From positions 20,664,509-20,728,508 of the forward strand of contig JADWOT020000003.1 of the NCBI GenBank assembly GCA_036345935.2: a stretch of 64,000 nucleotides of DNA, in the 5' to 3' direction. The position numbers were made by a program, and so were the translations under genes. Below the pieces are notes generated by a model. That model did not search any database. It was given only the letters and a program-made list of their open reading frames with translations, and was not told where the DNA came from. Within the stretch, counting starts at the first letter, position 1. Each line of letters begins with the position of its first letter. Source of the DNA: Taenia hydatigena (taxonomy: Eukaryota; Platyhelminthes; Cestoda; Cyclophyllidea; Taeniidae). Below are positions 62,095 to 64,000 of this stretch, piece by piece.

Positions 62095-64000
62095 CATGTG
62101 TGTAGTTGTACGGAGTTGTTGTGTGGGGTTGTCATTATAGTTTTAGATCTAATAGGAATTCGCTTCATTTTTTGCAAACATTTCACATGATTTAAAATTA
62201 CCGGAGAATTGAGGTACTACACTTATGATTGAATGAACCATTAAGAAGCTCAACTGGAGTGGACATGAAATCTCACTACCTTCTAAGGACACATTTTAAT
62301 TCAGTCAGTAAACATGGATTAATTTCCCATCCAACAGATAGACAAATGGGCACACACACACACACACATGCAGGAACTAGAAATGGGGAATCCAAAATGA
62401 ACAGCACTGTTGATTAAGTCAGTTATCTCTATGCCAAAATCTTAGTGTTGTCTAAGAAGAGGTGTTTTTTATGAATGTATAAAAGGGTGTTCTTACAAAG
62501 CAAGTCGGTTAATTAAAAGGAATGGGAGTAGCTGGTAAGAACTTGATGTGGGTTGTTCTCTTCTCCAATGTCTAATCAAATCGGCTCTGTGATGGACGGA
62601 CAATTAATGCTTCTGAGACCATTTTTGCTGGTTAACAATAAAAAGACACTTGATTACAAAGTAAGCATTAGATAGCTTTAGTATTCAAAAAAGGTATCAA
62701 TTATGAAAGTAGCCTCTACTTTAGAGGATTTTAAGAATTACGCCCTTTTCAATGATAAAGAGACATGGTCGAGGGATTTTTGAGAAATTACAATGGGTTT
62801 GTTCCAATAAAGAACCTATTTAAGTATATAAATCAAATCAAACATTGTTGTAGAGTGATAGTTTTCTAAAGGCTCACCATTTGAATGCTCATTTGTTTGT
62901 TTGGATTAAGGTGGAGTTGTAGTGCCCTAAGGCTTCCCTGAGGACAAAAGAATGCATAGTGCCGAGACAGAACGTCTCGCCGACGTGTAGAAGGCTTGGG
63001 GGGCCACTGGCATGCCCTTAAGTGCCCGCGCAGTCAAAACAAAGCAACTGAAGCATTACCTTGTCACTTTTTTCAGAGTTGCTTGTGATCCATGATCCGA
63101 CCAGCATGCTTGCGTTTTCAGAATCTGATAAATTAAAAGTGCGACACGGTTCCACTTCACTTCCGTTGGGCATGTGAATGCTCAAGAAGGATGTGGCTTA
63201 GCAACGGAACGAGTGCATTCGTATTGCTTGCCTAAGGTTGCGCTTAATATGGTGGGTACCATTTCCACTCAAATTATAGCAGAAGAGTACTTGCTAAAGA
63301 CGTTACAAGATTGAGTCTTCATGCAACTTCATTGAAAATGCGCGACGAGGTTCATTTGTTATTCCCAAAAGTGACGTGGATAGGGTCGGGAGTTGTGGGG
63401 ACCGTAGTGTAAATACACATCTAACTGGCATTCTGGCTTTTTGTGCATCATCTTTGCCACCTTTTGTTCATCCACAGAAGATCTCCTCCTTCCGTGATTT
63501 TTAAGCGTAATGTTTGGGAATCGGAATCGGAACCATCTTATTTTTGGGTTGGGTTTGCTTATCGCTCATATCCATGTAACGCCTGAGTCATTTCCTTCGA
63601 CATTTTCAGAGATCCTCCCCCACATTTAACAACGGTAGCATGAGAAGAATATTACGGCACCAAAAAACCCAAAAAGTTGAATGCTCAAGAGCCCGAGGAA
63701 CCGAGATGCTCCAAAGATTTGAATAGAATTATTGTAAACAAATATGGTAATGGATCATGAGTGACAGGTGTAATGAAAAAGTCAGTTTTTGTCTGTTTAT
63801 GATAAAAGTCGCTGCATTTAAGTGATTGTTTAGTTAACATAGTGTTTGTGCTAAAATATCCACGATACCGAAAACAGTATTTGAGTCTAGCTTATTTTCC
63901 TTATATGAGTTGATGTGTAGGTTTTAGGTCATTTGAGCAGATGTACAAAGGTAGATTTGAAGTTTATAATACGTGGACCCCACTGACTGCTAACCTTGGT
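62095..64000. other. Right flank, no gene seen
   Basis: No supportable coding region on either strand. A (CA)9 microsatellite lies at 62351-62368. The 62920-63060 stretch is mildly GC-rich but shows no clear feature. Confidence 0.6.
62351..62368 (+). repeat. (CA)9 microsatellite
   Basis: Nine uninterrupted CA dinucleotides. Confidence 0.95.

Noticed and set aside
62920..63060. Possible further copy of the repeat seen at 13.8 and 17.2 kb
   Set aside because: Only short, interrupted similarities; not enough to claim homology.

Overview
The window looks like metazoan nuclear DNA, most probably from a flatworm and perhaps a tapeworm. Visible in the sequence: multi-exon genes with GT-AG introns, very short introns (38-74 bp) next to introns of several kb, animal-specific proteins (the myosin chaperone UNC-45 and a signal-peptide/PAN/lectin-fold membrane protein), AATAAA poly(A) signals, and splice-acceptor-like sites a few bases before start codons. 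The flatworm assignment is inference from intron style and those acceptor-like sites. There are no operonic bacterial features, CRISPR arrays or recognisable tRNA/rRNA genes.

Layout. (1) 478-725 (+) is probably the last coding exon of a gene entering from the left; its product is unknown and R/G- and S/T-rich. (2) 1658-15571 (+) is a complete 14-exon unc-45 gene. All exon phases close to give a 1047-residue protein: an N-terminal TPR Hsp90-docking domain, an armadillo-like central region and a C-terminal UCS myosin-binding domain. Poly(A) signal at 15785. (3) About 15.8-30.4 kb is gene-poor, with diverged repeats and one weak RING-like open frame. (4) 52339 down to 30770 (-) is a large 8-exon gene for a 722-residue type I membrane protein: signal peptide, first F5/8-C/fucolectin-like (FTP) domain, PAN/apple domain, a diverged second FTP-like domain, a Ser/Thr/Glu/Pro-rich stalk, one TM helix and a five-residue tail. 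All seven introns are phase 1 and both FTP-like modules are split at the same structural position, which points to exon shuffling and internal duplication. (5) About 52.4-61.0 kb is gene-poor, with an LTR-like promoter/poly(A) cassette near 56.9-57.1 kb. (6) 61057-62058 (+) is an intronless coding region for a 333-residue protein with one N-terminal TM helix and a single degenerate synaptotagmin-type C2 domain, with a poly(A) signal 31 bp after the stop.

No functional link between the three main genes is evident. UNC-45 is a cytosolic myosin-folding factor. The minus-strand protein is a surface or secretory-pathway adhesion-like molecule. The C2 protein is membrane-anchored and perhaps linked to vesicle traffic. 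The most interesting items are the FTP-PAN-FTP surface protein, a roughly 650-bp intronic inverted repeat (45285-45930), a hairpin-forming repeat present in two inverted copies, and hints of spliced-leader trans-splicing at two start codons. All exon models come from reading the sequence by eye and from phase consistency, without transcript data.
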